Source: Candidatus Bathyarchaeota archaeon (GTDB taxonomy: Archaea; Thermoproteota; Bathyarchaeia; TCS64). Taken from it: a stretch of 14,291 bases of DNA. This document shows positions 13,650 to 14,291 of the stretch, piece by piece. Location: contig PBSW01000075.1 of the NCBI GenBank assembly GCA_002726865.1, positions 1 to 14,291 of the forward strand, written 5' to 3'. Under the pieces are notes generated by a model. It made no database searches, was not told the origin of the DNA, and saw nothing but the letters and a program-made list of their open reading frames with translations. Both the position numbers and the translations under genes were made by a program. The first letter of the stretch is position 1; each line of letters starts with the position of its first letter.

Positions 13650-14147
13650 TTATACATTCGTATGGAGTATCAGTTTTTCCACAACCTCTACCGCTTTACA
13701 GAGTCCCTGATCAAGGTAAACGCCCGCAATAATAGCCTCCAGAGCATCAGCGAGTATAGCCGGTTTCCCCTTTTCATCCGACACTTCTGTTCCGCCAAGA
13801 AAGAGGTACTTCCCCAGATCCAAACAATCGGCAACCCTCGTTAGATTATCTTCGCACACTAGATCATCGGTCTTTTTCGACAAGATGCCCTCCGGTTCCT
13901 CGTATTTTTCATATAAGTAATGCCTAACAGCAAGCTCGAGGACGCTGTCACCCAGGAACTCTAGCCTCTCGTTGTCCTCTCTTTCTGAATCTGGTTGCTT
14001 GTCCTTAACCTCTTTTACATAGGCACTACGGGTGACCGCTTTAATCAGAAGCACCTGGTCTTGGAAACGAACTCCAATCTTTTCCTCCAATTCGTTTAGG
14101 TCTTTCTCGGAGTATTCATCAGGTGATAAACGGAAAGAGTGCCCCAT
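13650..14147 (-). CDS. Ribonuclease III, catalytic domain only
   Basis: 165 residues consisting of the RNase III endonuclease domain. The signature NERLEFLGDSVLELAV (59-74) carries E63 and D67; ILADALEAIIAGVYLDQG (131-148) carries D134 and E137, completing the four metal-binding residues. The N-terminal helix LEEKIGVRFQDQVLLIKAVTRSAYV (about 20-44) also fits. The usual C-terminal double-stranded RNA-binding domain (about 70 residues) is missing: the protein ends shortly after the catalytic fold at LILHTNV. It should cleave double-stranded RNA as a homodimer, for example in rRNA processing, perhaps with narrower specificity, as in mini-RNase III (inference). RNase III is patchy in archaea. ATG 14147 follows AT-rich DNA; a seven-base-arm inverted repeat lies 18 bases upstream. 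Confidence 0.85.
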   Translation of the reverse strand: MGHSFRLSPDEYSEKDLNELEEKIGVRFQDQVLLIKAVTRSAYVKEVKDKQPDSEREDNERLEFLGDSVLELAVRHYLYEKYEEPEGILSKKTDDLVCEDNLTRVADCLDLGKYLFLGGTEVSDEKGKPAILADALEAIIAGVYLDQGLCKAVEVVEKLILHTNV

Positions 14148-14164
14148 GATTAGATAGTAATGTA

Positions 14165-14182
14165 AAACGCTGTATAGCGTTT
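14165..14182. promoter_or_regulatory. Inverted repeat upstream of the RNase III gene
   Basis: AAACGCT (14165-14171), a four-base loop, then AGCGTTT (14176-14182). It lies 18 bases before ATG 14147 and would be close to the promoter or, if transcribed, a small hairpin in the leader. Operator or RNA role is not determined. Confidence 0.4.
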
Positions 14183-14291
14183 GCGCGCGAAACGTACTTT
14201 TCTCTTAATTAGAGAATGACACCTGTTCTAAATATGGAATAAGGTACTTTTCAAGATAATCTTGTAATTCATCCTAAAGATTAAGTAAGAA

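Noticed and set aside
1..14291. CRISPR arrays, rRNA genes and insertion sequences
   Set aside because: No regularly spaced repeats, no rRNA-like conserved stretches, and no transposase frames were seen.

Overview
The window looks like a piece of an archaeal chromosome. The clearest sign is an archaeal-type methenyl-tetrahydromethanopterin cyclohydrolase (Mch). Supporting signs are an ADP-forming acyl-CoA synthetase ATP-grasp subunit, a COG4900-like metallopeptidase, and many short leaders with TATA-like boxes about 25-30 bases before the first codon. The lineage cannot be fixed from this alone. The mix of H4MPT C1 chemistry with many peptide- and amino-acid-handling genes would fit an uncultured Bathyarchaeia-like or other detritus-feeding archaeon (inference).

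Layout. Bases 1-3660 are strikingly AT-rich. They hold the 3' part of an extracellular solute-binding protein with a C-terminal membrane anchor, a small membrane protein, an N-acyl-D-amino-acid deacylase, a four-helix membrane protein and a short helical ORF on the minus strand. Bases 3715-4383 hold an unknown 87-residue protein followed by a small metallopeptidase. Bases 4384-4932 are mostly non-coding or decayed. From 4933 onward the genes are richer in G+C. Three minus-strand genes are Mch, an AcdB-like ATP-grasp protein and a sulfite-oxidase-like molybdoenzyme. Divergent from them is an M24 (Xaa-Pro) peptidase. Next come the decayed 3' end of a class III aminotransferase, about 560 bases without a sound gene, a minus-strand metal-dependent amidohydrolase, and divergent from it two tandem paralogous double-cupin proteins. 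A thioredoxin-like protein and a catalytic-domain-only RNase III close the window.

How the genes fit together. Peptide uptake (the binding protein), deacylation of N-acyl-D-amino acids, Xaa-Pro cleavage, a prolidase-like amidohydrolase, transamination (now decayed here) and ADP-forming acyl-CoA synthetase all point to growth on peptides, including D-amino-acid-containing or modified ones. Mch links to an H4MPT C1 branch. This joint picture is inference; no multi-gene operon ties these genes together, and most appear to be single transcription units.

The most interesting structure is a pair of 53-bp direct repeats (50 of 53 identical) at 9119-9171 and 13552-13604. Read on the minus strand they contain what looks like the 3' end of a tRNA-Leu gene plus flank, as in tRNA-targeted attachment sites. 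They bracket the amidohydrolase-cupin-cupin-thioredoxin block, and the decayed aminotransferase ends exactly against the first copy. Also worth a look are the possibly shortened, stalk-anchored binding protein, the cupin pair, an inverted repeat over the amidohydrolase start codon, and another just upstream of RNase III.
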